The position numbers were made by a program, and so were the translations under genes. A DNA stretch of 64,000 nucleotides, taken from Synanceia verrucosa (lineage: Eukaryota; Chordata; Actinopteri; Perciformes; Synanceiidae). Positions 1 to 20,979 of this stretch are shown here, piece by piece (the first letter of the stretch is position 1; every line of letters starts with the position of its first letter). The notes under the pieces were generated by a model. That model saw nothing but the letters and a program-made list of their open reading frames with translations, searched no databases and was not told the DNA's origin. Where the stretch lies: assembly GCA_029721515.1 (NCBI GenBank), contig CM056556.1:17139598-17203597 (forward strand), given 5' to 3'.

Positions 1-1185
1 CTGGAGTGGCCCTTCTTATGGTCAGTGCTTGAGTTTATGGGGTTCGCCATGCCGTTCATTAACATGATTAAAGTACTGTATGAAAATCCATCTGCCGTAG
101 GGCTCACAGACAAAACTAGACAAAACTCTCCTCTCTTTGCTGTCTTGAGAGGATCAAGGCTGTCCTCTCAGCCCTCGGTTATTTGCCCTTTCTCTTGAAA
201 GCCATCCGCAGTTCACCTACAATGTCTCCAATTTCTATTAACGAAACTCACCATCACATTTCACTATATGCTGATTACATCTTATTGCATTTAAACAACC
301 CAGTGCAATGTATTCCAAATGTTTTGTCAATCTTTGAACATTATGGCAGCCTCTCCGGTCTTAGAATAAACTGGCAGAAATCTGCTTTTGCTACCTTTGC
401 TACCTCAGGCCATGTGCAATGCTCCCGCCCCTGCATCTATTCCAGTTACTAAAAACTTTATGTCTCTAGGGATGGATATTTATCCCTCTATACATACACT
501 AATTAAAAACAATTTTTCTAATACTCCCGACAAAGTCATGGCAGACCTTAACAGGTGGTTCGGCCTTCCAAATTCACTTTGTGCTAGGGTGGCTATTTTT
601 AAAATGAATATTCTGCCCAGAGTCAATTTTGTGAGTTCTATGCTCCCCCTTTCCACGCCCCCTCAATAATGGAGTAAATTGCAATCATCAATACCAAAAT
701 TTCTTTGGCGTGGTAAATGACCTACATTTATTTTTGTTCTTCCAAAGTGCTTGGTAGTTTCTTTCATATGAGTGTTTCCCTGCGGCTGAATTTTGGAGGA
801 TGGTTGCTTTTAACCTTTCCAAAGCTGTTTAAGATCAGCTTGCCCTGTCTACCTGCTACACTAATTTTTAATGATTTATCAGAGCTGGGTTTGACACTGG
901 ACAAGAGAAGAACATTGTTGGCTGGACTAACAGCTGCGAAAAAACTAGTCGCTACACATTGGAAACCTCCACACTCACTTTCTTTCCGAGTATGGGTTCT
1001 GACCTTGTTCCTTTTTTTTCTCTTTAATTTATTTTAGTTGTCTATTCATGTACATATGCATTTTAGTATGCATGTAGGAATGCAAATGTATATATTTTTT
1101 ACCTATTACCTATTTTTGTAACATGCAAGTACCTATCTACATTTTTCTGTCTGTAAAATAAAATAAAAATTTGATCACAAAAAAG
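1..1185 (+). mobile_element. L1-like LINE fragment, 3' part of reverse transcriptase ORF, decayed
   Basis: Seen: the first ~95 bases read LEWPFLWSVLEF then FINMIKVLYENP in frame 1, which matches the middle of an L1-type reverse transcriptase. Further on (about 183-420) come the motif ISLYADYILL, where the family's catalytic YADD has become YADY, and SLSGLRINWQKS. The 3' part gives FGLPNSLCARVAIFKMNILPR and IPKFLWRGK. These pieces lie in different frames and are broken by stops, so the copy cannot be active. The sequence ends in an A-rich tail near 1160-1185, as expected for the LINE 3' end. The 5' part is cut by the window edge. Naming the exact clade (L1 versus Tx1) needs a repeat library. 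Confidence 0.85.
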
Positions 1186-1554
1186 TAAAATAGAATATGC
1201 TAATCCGTCAGCTATAAGACCATTCAGCTGACATTCCAGTGCCAGTATGTTTCATATTTTTTTTAAGAAAACAGGGATCCTATAGTTCAAAATCTTGATG
1301 TGATAGAGAAAAACTGAGATCAGCTTGGATTCCACACCCAAAAATTTGTTAGACCTAACTCAACAAAAATTGTGTTCCCCAGTGTAATCAGTATTACTTG
1401 ACTGTCAGTGGTCATAATTGTATGCTTCATCAGTGTATATTCCCTTTATGTTACATATTTAATTTACTCTCTACTTCAATTTGCACTAACTCATGTCCCC
1501 CTGACCTAAGTAATTTCTTCTTTTTTTCTTTATGTAGTAAAAGTATGTAGAAAG

Positions 1555-1632
1555 CATCAGAATAAGAATTTTATTGCCAACAATTGCGTCAGAATTGTTT
1601 GTGCATATGACAAATAAAGAACCTTGAACCTT
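1555..1632 (+). repeat. 3' tail of a retroposon
   Basis: The segment has a stretch AGAATAAGAATTTTATTGCC and ends in ACAAATAAAGAACCTTGAACCTTG. This is the look of the short repeated 3' terminus of fish non-LTR or SINE elements. The rest of the element is not recognisable. 1186-1554 and 1633-1754 show nothing I can name. Confidence 0.45.
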
Positions 1633-1752
1633 GTATATCCAGCTTGGGTCAGCTGATGTCATTCACATACACTGCAAGCTTGAATAACCTGGGACACACT
1701 CAGAATGACAATGCTTAAAACTGTGAAATGGTCTAAATATGACACAAACGGA

Positions 1753-1754
<2 letters not shown>

Positions 1755-1828
<74 letters not shown>
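1755..1828. repeat. (AT)n microsatellite
   Basis: About 37 uninterrupted AT units. The apparent open frame across it is only the dinucleotide repeat read as Tyr-Ile. Confidence 0.97.
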
Positions 1829-1831
<3 letters not shown>

Positions 1832-2909
1832 GTTTCACAGACTGTGTACTGCTGTATGATATAAAAAAGGACATCTCACTTTTCACAATATGGGAATCTG
1901 GGCACATAAAGGGATTCTCCATAACATATATAAAGTTAAAAATCTGAATATGACAAACAGAAATAATCTCTGTGACATATTATATTTCCATACAATAAAC
2001 TATACTAAAAGAATAATTTGCTTGCTTGAAATAATTCATCATGACAGCAGTGGATATTGATTTTAACCTTTTTAAATGTTTGTCAGCCTTCATTTTCAGA
2101 GGAGTACACATGTCAGAACAAAAGTTCAAAATTCAACTGACCCTTCCATTTGGTTCTTGTTGTTGTGAATAATTGAAACTTGACAGTCTGATCTCTGATT
2201 ATATTCACCTTTAAAAGTTTGACATGACAACAGACAAAAAGTACAGACACAAAACTGTCTGTCAGACTTAACTCCAAGCTCTCTCAGTCCTGTTTTGTTA
2301 GAATTACACAGAATCACACTGTGTAATCATTGTGTGTACACCTCTTACCTACTTACCACAAAATGCAGTTTACTCTTTGACTGCCTGGCAAAGACTGATG
2401 TGTTAACTGTCCATTGGTGCATTCAAATGCTCTTAATATTAAGTTTAGTTTTTCGAACATGCAGTCCAATTCAAATATCTTCCAAATTTTATTTGTTGTT
2501 AATTTTATACCTCAAGTTAGCTGATGTATTTTAATACATGCAGTCTGGTCTAATGTTATTGATCAACAAGTCCTGTGAGTGAACCTCCAACAGTGATGTT
2601 GACAAAAGGTATCATGCTAAAATACCTTATATAAGATGCTTTCACACATTAACCAGCACATTTAAGTTTGATCCGAATAGACAGGGACCCTTCAGAGTAC
2701 AATCTGACCAGTGACCTGTGGCTGTGTAGCTGTATAGCAGCAGGATGCTGCAAAGTGAATGAAGAAATACAGTTCATTAATGAGCCTCTTTCTGTTGTTT
2801 TGTCTTATTTTGTGCCCAACAGACATTTGCAAACATGACAGTGGTACTAGATGAGATACAAGCGTAAAATCTGGGAATAGTTGCAAAGGTCAGCAAGACA
2901 ACTAAAAAA

Positions 2910-3016
2910 ATGTATATATATATAATTATATATATATATATATAATTATATATATATATATATATATAAATTTTATATAAAATATAATATAATATAATAA
3001 ATATATATGATATAAT

Positions 3017-3077
<61 letters not shown>

Positions 3078-3152
3078 TTTTCAAGTTGGTGTAACAATTA
3101 TGATATATATAATATATATATCATAATTGTTACACCAACTTGAAAAACAAAA
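2910..3152. repeat. AT-rich simple repeat ending in a near-perfect palindrome
   Basis: 2910-3073 is impure (AT)n. It runs into an inverted repeat with a left arm at about 3074-3110 and a right arm at about 3112-3152, sharing GTTGGTGTAACAATTATGAT and its complement, with a single T indel. The arms meet with almost no loop, so the single strand could fold into a long hairpin. It may be a relic of a palindromic DNA element or have arisen during repeat instability. 1829-2909 has nothing else I recognise. Confidence 0.85.
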
Positions 3153-3329
3153 ATTCATTTTGAGATGGGATTAAAACATTTTGAACACTTTGTTGACTTA
3201 CCATTTGTAGTTATTTTTTAACTAATTTAACAGATTAAACTGCCACAAAACTGAAGTCAGGCAGACAGCTTCATTTTTATTTATAGGAAGCTAATGTGTC
3301 TGTGTCTTGAATTGTAATTTGACTTGCAG

Positions 3330-3501
3330 TGGGGAGCAGGGTGTGGAGTTCACAAAAGAAAAGGACCTCACCCTGAAGGATTTCAGACAGGAAAAGCAGG
3401 AGCACATCGCTCCCCCACATAAAGACCCTCTGAATTGTGACCTTCTAACAAATGCCTTGAACCGATCCACTCTGGACCCCCATGGTGGGAAAAAATTCTG
3501 A
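3330..3501 (+). CDS. Candidate 3' terminal coding exon of an unidentified gene (partial)
   Basis: Seen: a good acceptor (pyrimidine-rich stretch then TTGCAG) at 3329 is followed by an open frame of about 57 codons. It starts GEQGVEFTKEKDLTLKDF and ends LDPHGGKKF plus TGA at 3499-3501. Base composition is clearly less AT-rich than the flanks, and two AATAAA signals lie downstream at 3655 and 3671. This is the layout expected of a last exon with a short 3'UTR. I see no upstream coding exon of the same gene in 1-3300, where the sequence is mostly repeats, so the rest would lie beyond the left edge. I do not recognise the protein. It may be a chance open frame or a pseudo-exon. Confidence 0.4.
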
Positions 3502-3654
3502 ATGGGCAATTGGTTCTGTGAGGGGGATAAAGAGTCTTTTCCGGAGGGAGAATTAAGGATGTATTCGGAGCAGGGGCTTCGTGAAGCAAAAAGTTGTTTT
3601 AATTAATCTCTATGTGAAAAGACCACTGAAATACTGGAAACCTATTATTGTAAA

Positions 3655-3676
3655 AATAAATGAGTAAACAAATAAA
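3655..3676 (+). other. Candidate poly(A) signals after the unidentified exon
   Basis: Two AATAAA hexamers (3655-3660 and 3671-3676) lie about 155-175 bases after the TGA of the candidate exon. They are meaningful only if that exon is real. Confidence 0.3.
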
Positions 3677-3679
3677 ATA

Positions 3680-6620
3680 AAGCTGACATGTATACATTTT
3701 TCAAAGCAACCTCAGAATTATTCAGATCATATGCATGTCTCTGACATGTAATTTGAGGGCCCACCTAAATACAAATGCGACGAGTCCCCTTCCCCCCAAT
3801 ACTCCCGGGCTGCTCGGACAGAAAGGCCCTGGGAGAATGTGTGTGTCAAAAGGTTATGCAATCAGCCCACCACACTGGGACAGCACAGACCTCTAGTGTG
3901 CTGTGGGGAGTGAGTGGATTTGTGTGTGGTGAGTCTGAAGTCTGAATGGAGCTGGATAAAGGGGTGGGGGGCATGAGGGCCAACTCGGAGGGAAAAGCTC
4001 GCTGTGGGTTGCACCAAAAGTTTTCAGTTTCTCAGATCTCCACCCCTTCATGAATGTTATATAGTGAAACCTTAAGTGGCAGTAGGCCCTTATTTGGTGG
4101 CCAACTCTCTTCTTGAAACTGATATTGTACATCATTATGAAAGGTGAGTGCCTTTGATAGTTATTTATGTAATTTGTTTCCTAGTCAGTAATGGATAAGT
4201 GAAAATATTGCGATTTATGAGATATTTTGGACATATTCATGGGATAATTTATCTTAAAGAAAATTGCTTCTACAGAGCTCTATCATGTAAAACATGCAAA
4301 AATGTTGTGCAAACACAACGATCTGATGTCAGAGACTCATCATTTTAGACAAATGGAAAACATTATTGATAGGAAAATGAAGCAGAAGATTGAACAAAGA
4401 TTTATAAAACAAACCAATAACTCATGGTTCAAAAATACTTGCCTTTTTTTTAAAGTTTATGCTATTACTTTTGTTTTACATTGTTTTTAACCTAGAATTG
4501 TTATTTCTAACGTCCATGATGTACAGTATATCTATTCAAAATCATATACTGCAACTAAATATTTATGGTGTATAGGAAAACATGTGACATTGAACACTAC
4601 CTATCTTATGTAACTCATCCAGTTATGCCTATATGCCTATGCCTATAGTTACACAGCTGTAGGAATGTAAAGGTCAAGGACATTGTTAATATGTAAGAGG
4701 ATCCATTATGTCTTAAATTAATTGAAATAAATGAAATGACTAAAAAAGTGTATAGGAGCAAAGAATATTATGATGGAAGTATACTGGATACTGGATTTAT
4801 TTTTATGCTTATGTCTCATAATTTGTTGTCTTAATTTTTAGGTTGATACTAAAATTTAAAAAAAAAATTAAATAAAATGAGTACATTTAATTTTAACCAA
4901 TTATTAACAATTTACAATTAATAAAGAATGATTCATAATTCATAATTCAAAGCCTTGCTTTGATTTGTTATTAAAAAAAAAAAAACTTTTGACATTCGGA
5001 CATTTCTGCGTGAATTAAACTGTTCAGAACCTTCAGCCTAGGTTTGTGGTGGTAACCTTTAAGATGTGATTATCCTAGAGGTCATAATAGGTCTTTTTGG
5101 TTAATTGAGGAGCAGTTTTTTTTAAAAAAAAATGGTATCATTATATCAAATAGCAACTATCGTCAAACATAAAAACAATTGGGCTCACTTAATCCATAAG
5201 CCTCAGTTTTCCAGTCATATGTATCCAATACCAAAACTGTTTAGGGACTTAGAATTGTGAAAAATAACTCAGTTGTACTACATTCCATTATCATAATGTG
5301 GGTATGTCTGTAAAAGCGAGACTCGTAAGTACGTGTAGAATCCATTTTCAGTAACAAATCATGAGGTCAGAGGTCGAGGAACCCCTGAACAGAAATAAGT
5401 GTACTGTACACAGCTGAGCATTGCTTTTATATTGAAGCTATAATTGTAAATTTACTTATGTCCTTGTGCTGAGTTTTGCCCACAAAAATGTCCTCCTAGG
5501 TTTTAAAAAAGAAAGATTTTTTTAACAAAAACAAAGACTTCCAAATATTTTTTTAGGTCAAACGTAAAGCTGTATGCTTAGTTTGTGGAGTACAGGTTGT
5601 CATGTCTCAGAATTACAATTTGAATCTCCATTACTAGATGAAACATGTTACTTTTTGTATACAGTTTAATTTAACAATGGTCTGCAAAAACATGGTCATA
5701 TTCAAAACTGTGAACATTGATTAAGTGACTACTTATTTCAAAGTAAGGAAAATACTTTGAATAAAAAAAAATATTGCTGGTTTTTCTGCATCCATTTTAA
5801 TATCCACTGTTCACTGTCCATTGTGCATTCAATATTCAGTGCTAAATTAATGTAGTGCTTTGGGTGTGTAAGGACAAAATGGAGCACACAGTGGCAAGTA
5901 AGTCATCCACACATTTATTCAATATGTCAGTCTGTCAGTCACACATTCAGTTACTTTTCAGGCAAAGGAAAAGTTGGCACCGTTTTGGAAGATAAAGCTC
6001 CATTGTGCTTCAGTGAGGTCATTCCAAATCTTGGCATATTTTGTCTCCTCTCTAATATTTAGCCTTGCCTATTTAAAGGACTGTGTTTGAAGTGAGGTAT
6101 TTTGTGTGTTGAGCTTCCTAGCATCCATAAAGACACTGAGAAAAAGAGAGGTAAACTGTGATCTGGCTGTAAGGCCAGCAAGGATTCACATTTGCCAGAC
6201 CAGAGCAGTGGGGCTCCTCAGCTTTTGTTGCACCCAGCCTTCATTCCCACCAAGAACCTTCTGAAAACAAGAGGCTCTATTTTTACCTCAGGCCACAATT
6301 TGGCACCACTGCTGGAGATTTTGGCTCCTAAAATGGGTCCAACCTCCAAATCCTGACACACAGCACACACATAGCCGCAGTTGTGCTCCACCTCTGCCTT
6401 TTGCCAGTAGGAGGACATTCCTAAAGGTGGCTTCACACAAGGCTTCTGGATTTCCATTTCCTGCCTTGTGAGACCAGTGAGAATGTGCTTGTTTGCAGTG
6501 TGCGTGTGAAAGATAAAACAAGGGAAGGAGGTTTGACGTCCAACAAATATTTTTTTGAGCATCAGTCTCAACCCATGAAGTCCAATCCATTTGAAATTAG
6601 ACTGCAGCAGTGGTCATGAT
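3680..6620. other. Intergenic sequence, nothing recognised
   Basis: AT-rich unique-looking sequence with homopolymer runs. Short open frames on both strands (for example 6218-6590 on the minus strand) show no family motif, repeat structure or convincing splice context. A 5' non-coding exon of the downstream transporter could lie here, but nothing marks it. Confidence 0.5.
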
Positions 6621-6624
6621 GAGT

Positions 6625-6719
6625 GTGAGACAGAGGGAAAAGACTTTGTATTGACTTTGAGTTGTATGCACCGTCATATAATGACAATAAAGGCTTTTGA
6701 TTTGATTTGATTTGATAAC
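6625..6719 (+). repeat. 3' tail of a non-LTR retroposon
   Basis: Reads ATAATGACAATAAAGGCTTTTGATTTGATTTGATTTGATAA, ending in a short tandem (TTTGA)n. This is the classic 3' terminus of several fish LINE/SINE families. No coding part is attached. Confidence 0.55.
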
Positions 6720-6741
6720 AGAAGTTTTGGTAAGATGCCTG

Positions 6742-7631
6742 TTAAAGGGGACATATTATGCAAAACTCACTTTTTGTGGGTCTTTGTAGTCACATTTGGG
6801 TCTCTGCTGTTCTTATAAACACTCGAAACGCGAAAAAAAATCATCCATGTGTTTTCTTTGAGTAGCTTTCTGTCAAGAATGGTATGCATCTGTGAGCTGT
6901 TTTAATTTCCCATTGTTCCTGACGTCAGGAGCCAGGAATTTTGCATAGAACTGCTCGCACCTGTCAAATACGTACCTTTGAGTCAATATTAGCACTGCAG
7001 CACCGAGCTAGCCGGAGCTTTTGCTGCAGTACTAACCGAGCTCTGATGACTCTGATTACTGTCAGCAGTGCTAACCAGAGCTCTGGCTAGCTGGGTGTCG
7101 CAGTGCTAACCGGAGGTCCAGAGCTCCAGTTAACTCAGAGCTCCGGTTAGCTCGGTGCAAAACTTTGTGAAGTTCTGGTGGTCCTTGAGTAATTAATATC
7201 AGGAGACATTCAACATAAGCTCTGTGAGCACAAGACTCATTTGAAGCTAGCGTTATACACTTCTGGTGTATACACTCAAACAATTGGGTGAATGTGACTA
7301 CTGTTAACGGTACTGTCCATGCCCTGCAGAGTCAAGTTAGCCTCTTTAGCCACTGCCAGTACGCATCTAGAAGTAAACATAAGCGCACGGTAAGGCAAGA
7401 GAGAGCCACTTCCTCTTTCTAGAGAGGGGGCGTGGTCAGACACAGCTCAGGAAAATTTAAAGGTACAGACACAGAAACAGCGTGTTCTCAGCAGAGCTCA
7501 ATACAGTGATTTTTAACTGGCTGGAATTAAGGACCAGAGCTGAGTTTAGGAAAATACACTGAATACAATGTTGTTGGACGTCTGAGACCTGTATAAAATT
7601 GCAGAAAAATTTTATAATATCTCCCCTTTAA
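6742..7631. mobile_element. Non-autonomous DNA transposon, 890 bp, with TIRs
   Basis: The left end TTAAAGGGGACATATTAT (6742-6759) is matched at 17 of 18 positions by the complement of the right end ATAATATCTCCCCTTTAA (7614-7631). The body has no transposase and holds clustered GCTAACCGGAGCTC-type units at about 7000-7160. A related left end recurs at 7885-7950, and the inner part 7195-7265 is repeated at 28140-28205 in mon2 intron 1. I saw no clear target-site duplication, so the superfamily is unassigned. Confidence 0.75.
7000..7165. repeat. Cluster of palindromic GCTAACCGGAGCTC units
   Basis: Variants of AGTGCTAACCGGAGCTC and its complement GAGCTCCGGTTAGC occur at least five times in both orientations in about 165 bases. 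They form the internal part of the non-autonomous element. A similar GGAGCTACC/GGTAGCTCC arrangement occurs at 27665-27720. Confidence 0.7.
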
Positions 7632-8418
7632 TGCAACACAGTGAGCACAGCCAGTGAGCTGTCTGTTTCCTCCACAGAAAGAAATTATTTGAGCAACACT
7701 AGCTAAATACTGTAGGAGCACGCAGAGGGCTCAACTAACTACTAGCGTAGTCACATAACATCAAGCCATTACTGACCTAATTCAAGTGACAGACATCATT
7801 GCCGATATATAATTTTGGACGTCACACAGTGGAAACTATCCTTGAGAACCAACCTTGGTCCTGAAATTCCTTCTTCCAGGATCTAAAGGGTACATATCAT
7901 GAAAAACTCACTTCTTCAGTGCTTGTGCACAAACATTTGGGTATGTACTCACCCACAAATTGTGAAATAAGACAACCAAGTCAGTTTTTTGTGGGCTGTC
8001 TGGATCAGTGATTCAACAAGTTGTTCAAATTTGTCACATGAAGGCTGATTAAAATACATCATATGACCCAGAGCTTCAGGAGGAGTGTTTCAAACAGAGG
8101 GTGAAAACAGGTATATTCAAACAGACTGTTTGATGGTGGGGTTTTCTTAAAATTTGCCATATATTCCTCTGACCACCAGACAGCAGCTGTTTCTTATTCA
8201 GATAGAGAGGAGACTTGTTTTAATGTTCCACAATCTGAGCTTTCGATCATATACTGTGGGAATGTGTGATTATTCTTTATCAAATGAATCACCATTAACA
8301 AAATACAGCTATCTATATAGCAATGTTTCTCAGAATATGTGACATGATTACGTCTTTTGTTACATTTCTTCTTTGTAATTTTATGTTTTTTTCTTACCCC
8401 TTTGGTCACACAGAGGAT

Positions 8419-17076
<8,658 letters not shown>

Positions 17077-18694
17077 AGTTTTGAGGGTTGGCTTCAGAGC
17101 CTTGTTGGGATCAAAGGTCACATCTTAGCGTTGACACTATGGCTACGTTCCAAATCCCAAACTTTTCCTTTGTACTGTTACATATCACAGTTACTCTTAC
17201 AAATTATATACTGAGACATACTAGGTGGTCAAAATATTGTGCCTTGATCCCAGAATAGCCAGAAAGACATCCATGGCTTTATTTCTGCAATAGAACTGGA
17301 TATTATTGCATTATTATTCCTGGTATTTTTGGCACACTGCATTTGGCAAACTATACATTTGAACATACTAAATGGTGTTGTGGCATACGAAATAGTAAGG
17401 TAGTATGGGTATTGGAACACATCCCAAATCTATCTGTAATACCTCACCAGACAAGTTGGCGTAACAGGCCGACCTGTCACTGCTGATCTGCTGCCTCTCC
17501 ATCATACACTGCCTTCAGCATCAGCATTTTAACTTAAAAAGGTGCATCAGTTGGCTACCAGCTCATTTACCAGTGGCGCAGTCACAGATACACTTGAAAA
17601 ATGTGGTCATTGTTTTAACAGTGGCTAAGAATTTACATTTGATTGTGTTTGCTTTCTAAGGAAGCATTTTTCTGTTATGGACATCTCTAATGTTCAGTTA
17701 GTTTGACATAACTTTCCACTTTCTTTATTGATTCTAATGGCTATTTGCTGCAGATGGAGCACTTATAATCATTGCTTGAGAATGCAATAATTTGATTTTT
17801 AATGTATTGTTAGCTGAACTGACGCAAACTCGACTTAATTAAGCTTTGGTGTTGTTGGTTTTTTTCAGATTAATATGTTCATTTATGTAATTTGAATTTT
17901 ATTTTTTCTGCTAAACATAGCAGAGTTTGCATGAATGTATTACTTTTTCAATCATATTATTATTATTGACATTATTTTGAATTTAGTGGGGTTCTCTAAT
18001 GCATGCACTTGGATGGAACTAAAATGTAAAATGCCTGTTGTTCTCTTTCCATAATATTATGAAAGGGCAAGATGGTTGAAGGGTTTCATACCAAGATGAA
18101 TGAACATCTCTCTGTTTGTCTCTTTAGTACTAAAATTCATCATGTTTTTCTTCAGATGCTGCAATGGGTATATAGTCATTGATTGCTGATAGGAAATATT
18201 TTTACATATAAGTTTTTTATGAATGAAAAATACTGTCATTTGAACGATACATGTTTGTATGCATGCCTATATTTTGTAGCATATTAAACGGTTCATGATT
18301 TAATGCATGGATAATATTAGATTCATGGATGTGTCACTTTTGATAGTCTTCAAAAATGTATTATTTTACATAATTTAAATCAATACATTACTTAATTGAA
18401 ATGTTTTTTTTACGTTTTGAGCCTTTATTTCCTCAGACAATGTGTATTAGAAGATGGCAAATGTTAAGCATTGACACGTGTGTAACGTATATTCCCTCCT
18501 TTTAGCAATTATAAGTGCTCATTGTAAAAATAATGCATTTAACCCATTGTAAAGTTACCACAACAATGTAGTACAAAAGTATACAGTTTGTCCAGATTTA
18601 ATGTATAAACTGTTGACCACTATGACCGTTCATGCATTCAATTACAGTTTTAATTTATTCTATTGCTTAACAATTACTAAAATGTATCAATAAA
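17077..18694 (+). other. slc6a13: slc6a13 3' untranslated region to candidate poly(A) signal
   Basis: AT-rich sequence with no open frame of note follows the TAG at 17074-17076. ATTAAA near 18283 and AATAAA at 18689-18694 are candidate poly(A) signals. The second lies inside the left arm of the 423-bp inverted repeat, so its antisense copy lies in the right arm. The true 3' end is not determined. Confidence 0.45.
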
Positions 18695-19034
18695 CTTAAG
18701 AATGTATTCATCCATCTTAAAATATAATTTGAAAAATCATAGTCCTTGAAGGTCTTTCAATGTGTCTGTGTAAGTTCTCAGTTATCCAGGTGTTCCAGGT
18801 ATTAATGCTGTGCAAATATTATGCCTCATACAAATCAGTTTTATGCTGTCATTTCAAAGTACTGAAAATCTCCATAAATATTGTGAATTACTTGGGGGCA
18901 CTCCCTGTGATATTCTAGAGGATTCAACTTCACACTTATTAATGCATAATTATAGGAATTAATAGATTATGGTGAAGTTTAGCTCTATACATATTAATGA
19001 TTTGATGTAAAACCTGGCAAAACAGTCATAAATT
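18612..19034 (+). repeat. Left arm of a 423-bp inverted repeat
   Basis: Read base by base, this segment is the reverse complement of 19309-19731 with no mismatch or indel that I could find over 423 positions. The base outside each end breaks the match. It is AT-rich and non-coding, carries the last candidate slc6a13 poly(A) signal, and is presumably the ancestral copy because it continues the 3'UTR. Confidence 0.95.
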
Positions 19035-19216
19035 ATAAATGCATTAATTAAAGGCAAACAGCTAATCTGACAGTAACTCCACTTTACCTATATGGTGAAG
19101 CTTTGCCATTGCCTTTTTCTCTTTTCGCTCTACTCTGTGCTGTTGTTTCCCTTCTCATCACAATTCAAAAGGATTTAAACTCCCAAAGCACAAATGCTTT
19201 TTCTTTGGAAAGACAG

Positions 19217-19305
19217 CACACAACCACAGCAGCCTAAAAAAATAATGGGCAGAGGGCTTCTTGTGAGATGAACAGCATGAGATGAACAGCACCTACAAGT
19301 TGAAC
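19217..19305 (+). repeat. 89-bp direct repeat, copy 1
   Basis: Starts CACACAACCACAGCAGCC and ends CACCTACAAGTTGAAC. It recurs in the same orientation at 19740-19828. This copy ends 3 bases before the right inverted arm. It contains its own small internal duplication GAGATGAACAGCA. Confidence 0.95.
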
Positions 19306-19308
19306 TTG

Positions 19309-19731
19309 AATTTATGACTGTTTTGCCAGGTTTTACATCAAATCATTAATATGTATAGAGCTAAACTTCACCATAATCTATTAATTCCTATAATTATGCA
19401 TTAATAAGTGTGAAGTTGAATCCTCTAGAATATCACAGGGAGTGCCCCCAAGTAATTCACAATATTTATGGAGATTTTCAGTACTTTGAAATGACAGCAT
19501 AAAACTGATTTGTATGAGGCATAATATTTGCACAGCATTAATACCTGGAACACCTGGATAACTGAGAACTTACACAGACACATTGAAAGACCTTCAAGGA
19601 CTATGATTTTTCAAATTATATTTTAAGATGGATGAATACATTCTTAAGTTTATTGATACATTTTAGTAATTGTTAAGCAATAGAATAAATTAAAACTGTA
19701 ATTGAATGCATGAACGGTCATAGTGGTCAAC
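19309..19731 (-). repeat. Right arm of the 423-bp inverted repeat
   Basis: Inverted copy of 18612-19034. It sits between the two copies of the 89-bp direct repeat, and 274 bases separate it from the left arm. The arrangement left arm, spacer, X, inverted arm, X fits one template-switch event or an assembly fold-back error. Confidence 0.95.
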
Positions 19732-19739
19732 CACACAAC

Positions 19740-19828
19740 CACACAACCACAGCAGCCTAAAAAAATAATGGGCAGAGGGCTTCTTGTGAGATGAACAGCA
19801 TGAGATGAACAGCACCTACAAGTTGAAC
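19740..19828 (+). repeat. 89-bp direct repeat, copy 2
   Basis: Identical to 19217-19305 and placed 8 bases after the right inverted arm, with an extra CACACAAC unit at the junction. 19829-20980 beyond it is AT-rich intergenic DNA in which I recognise nothing. Confidence 0.95.
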
Positions 19829-20979
19829 ACTGTTAAGTGACTGAATTGTTTCTTGGCTCTATTTAGGATTGCAAAGAAAAATAATGATTAACACATTTCT
19901 TTTTTTTCTGAAAACTATGTGGTGATAATAGTACTGAAATCTCAGATAGGACAAAAAAAAAGAATCAGGAACCCAGAGCAGTCTATTTATTGTTACAGAC
20001 CTGACTTTCTATGTAGGCATTGTCACAGGGGATGAATGCACCTCTTTACCAGTTCTGCATTTCATTTTTTTTGTGCTCTCACAAACAATCAGCTGACTAT
20101 TGCATTGGTGTATCCCATCTCTTCAAGCTAATGATTAACCTTAAAATAAAGAAGTGTATGTGTAACCACTTAACTGATATGTTTAAAAATTGGAATATAT
20201 CATAAATTCAGTTTAAAAAAAATCTGGGAAGCCAGAATTTCAATTATGTTTCCATTATTCTATTCTCTACATCCTAGTATATCATACTAATGTCTGAGGT
20301 ATAATTATCCGTCATATAATTGATAAGTATTGAGATAATCTACCTAGTAGTAATAACACAGTGTAAGTGCATGTATTCTTTATGCAGAATGACCAATGAC
20401 CACTCTAAGTGTTATACGATTACATCGTTTATTATAGGATTCACATGCTGATGCATAACAGGTGATGAACATTTTAATGTTGTATGAAGCTGGTTGAGTT
20501 GTAGCTAATTTTATCTGCATTGTATAAGTTATTGCTGTGCAGTTAAACTTTAACAATTCATCATATTTTATAAATGAGTCATTACTAAATCTGTCAAAAA
20601 ATGCAGTGGAGGAAAAGAGTAAAAGTACAAAGAAGAACAAAAATAAATTTTAATATTCAAGTTGCCTCCTTGTTCCGCAATTGTATAATACAATTAGTTA
20701 TAGCTAATGTAGAAGTTATTGAAGATTTTTGGTGTTGCACTTTATAGACGGTCCCTGGGCTGTCTCCTGAACGGCCGTTCCTCAGGAGCAATGTTTTCCA
20801 TGGAGCACTGGGGATCATCGTTCCGGTGAAACTACGGTTGTGTCGCATCATGTGCATCACCAACACTGCAGAAATGTATCGTTTACATCTTTAGATCAGA
20901 CTGTATTTGACTTTATGCTCGAAGTCTGTAAAACAATTCACAATGTGGTCTTAAACACTCCGTAGTCGGTTGAAAACCA

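Noticed and set aside
1705..1947. 80-codon open frame rich in Tyr-Ile
   Set aside because: It is the (AT)n microsatellite read in frame; no coding evidence.
2777..3097. 106-codon minus-strand frame rich in Tyr-Ile
   Set aside because: AT dinucleotide repeat, not a gene.
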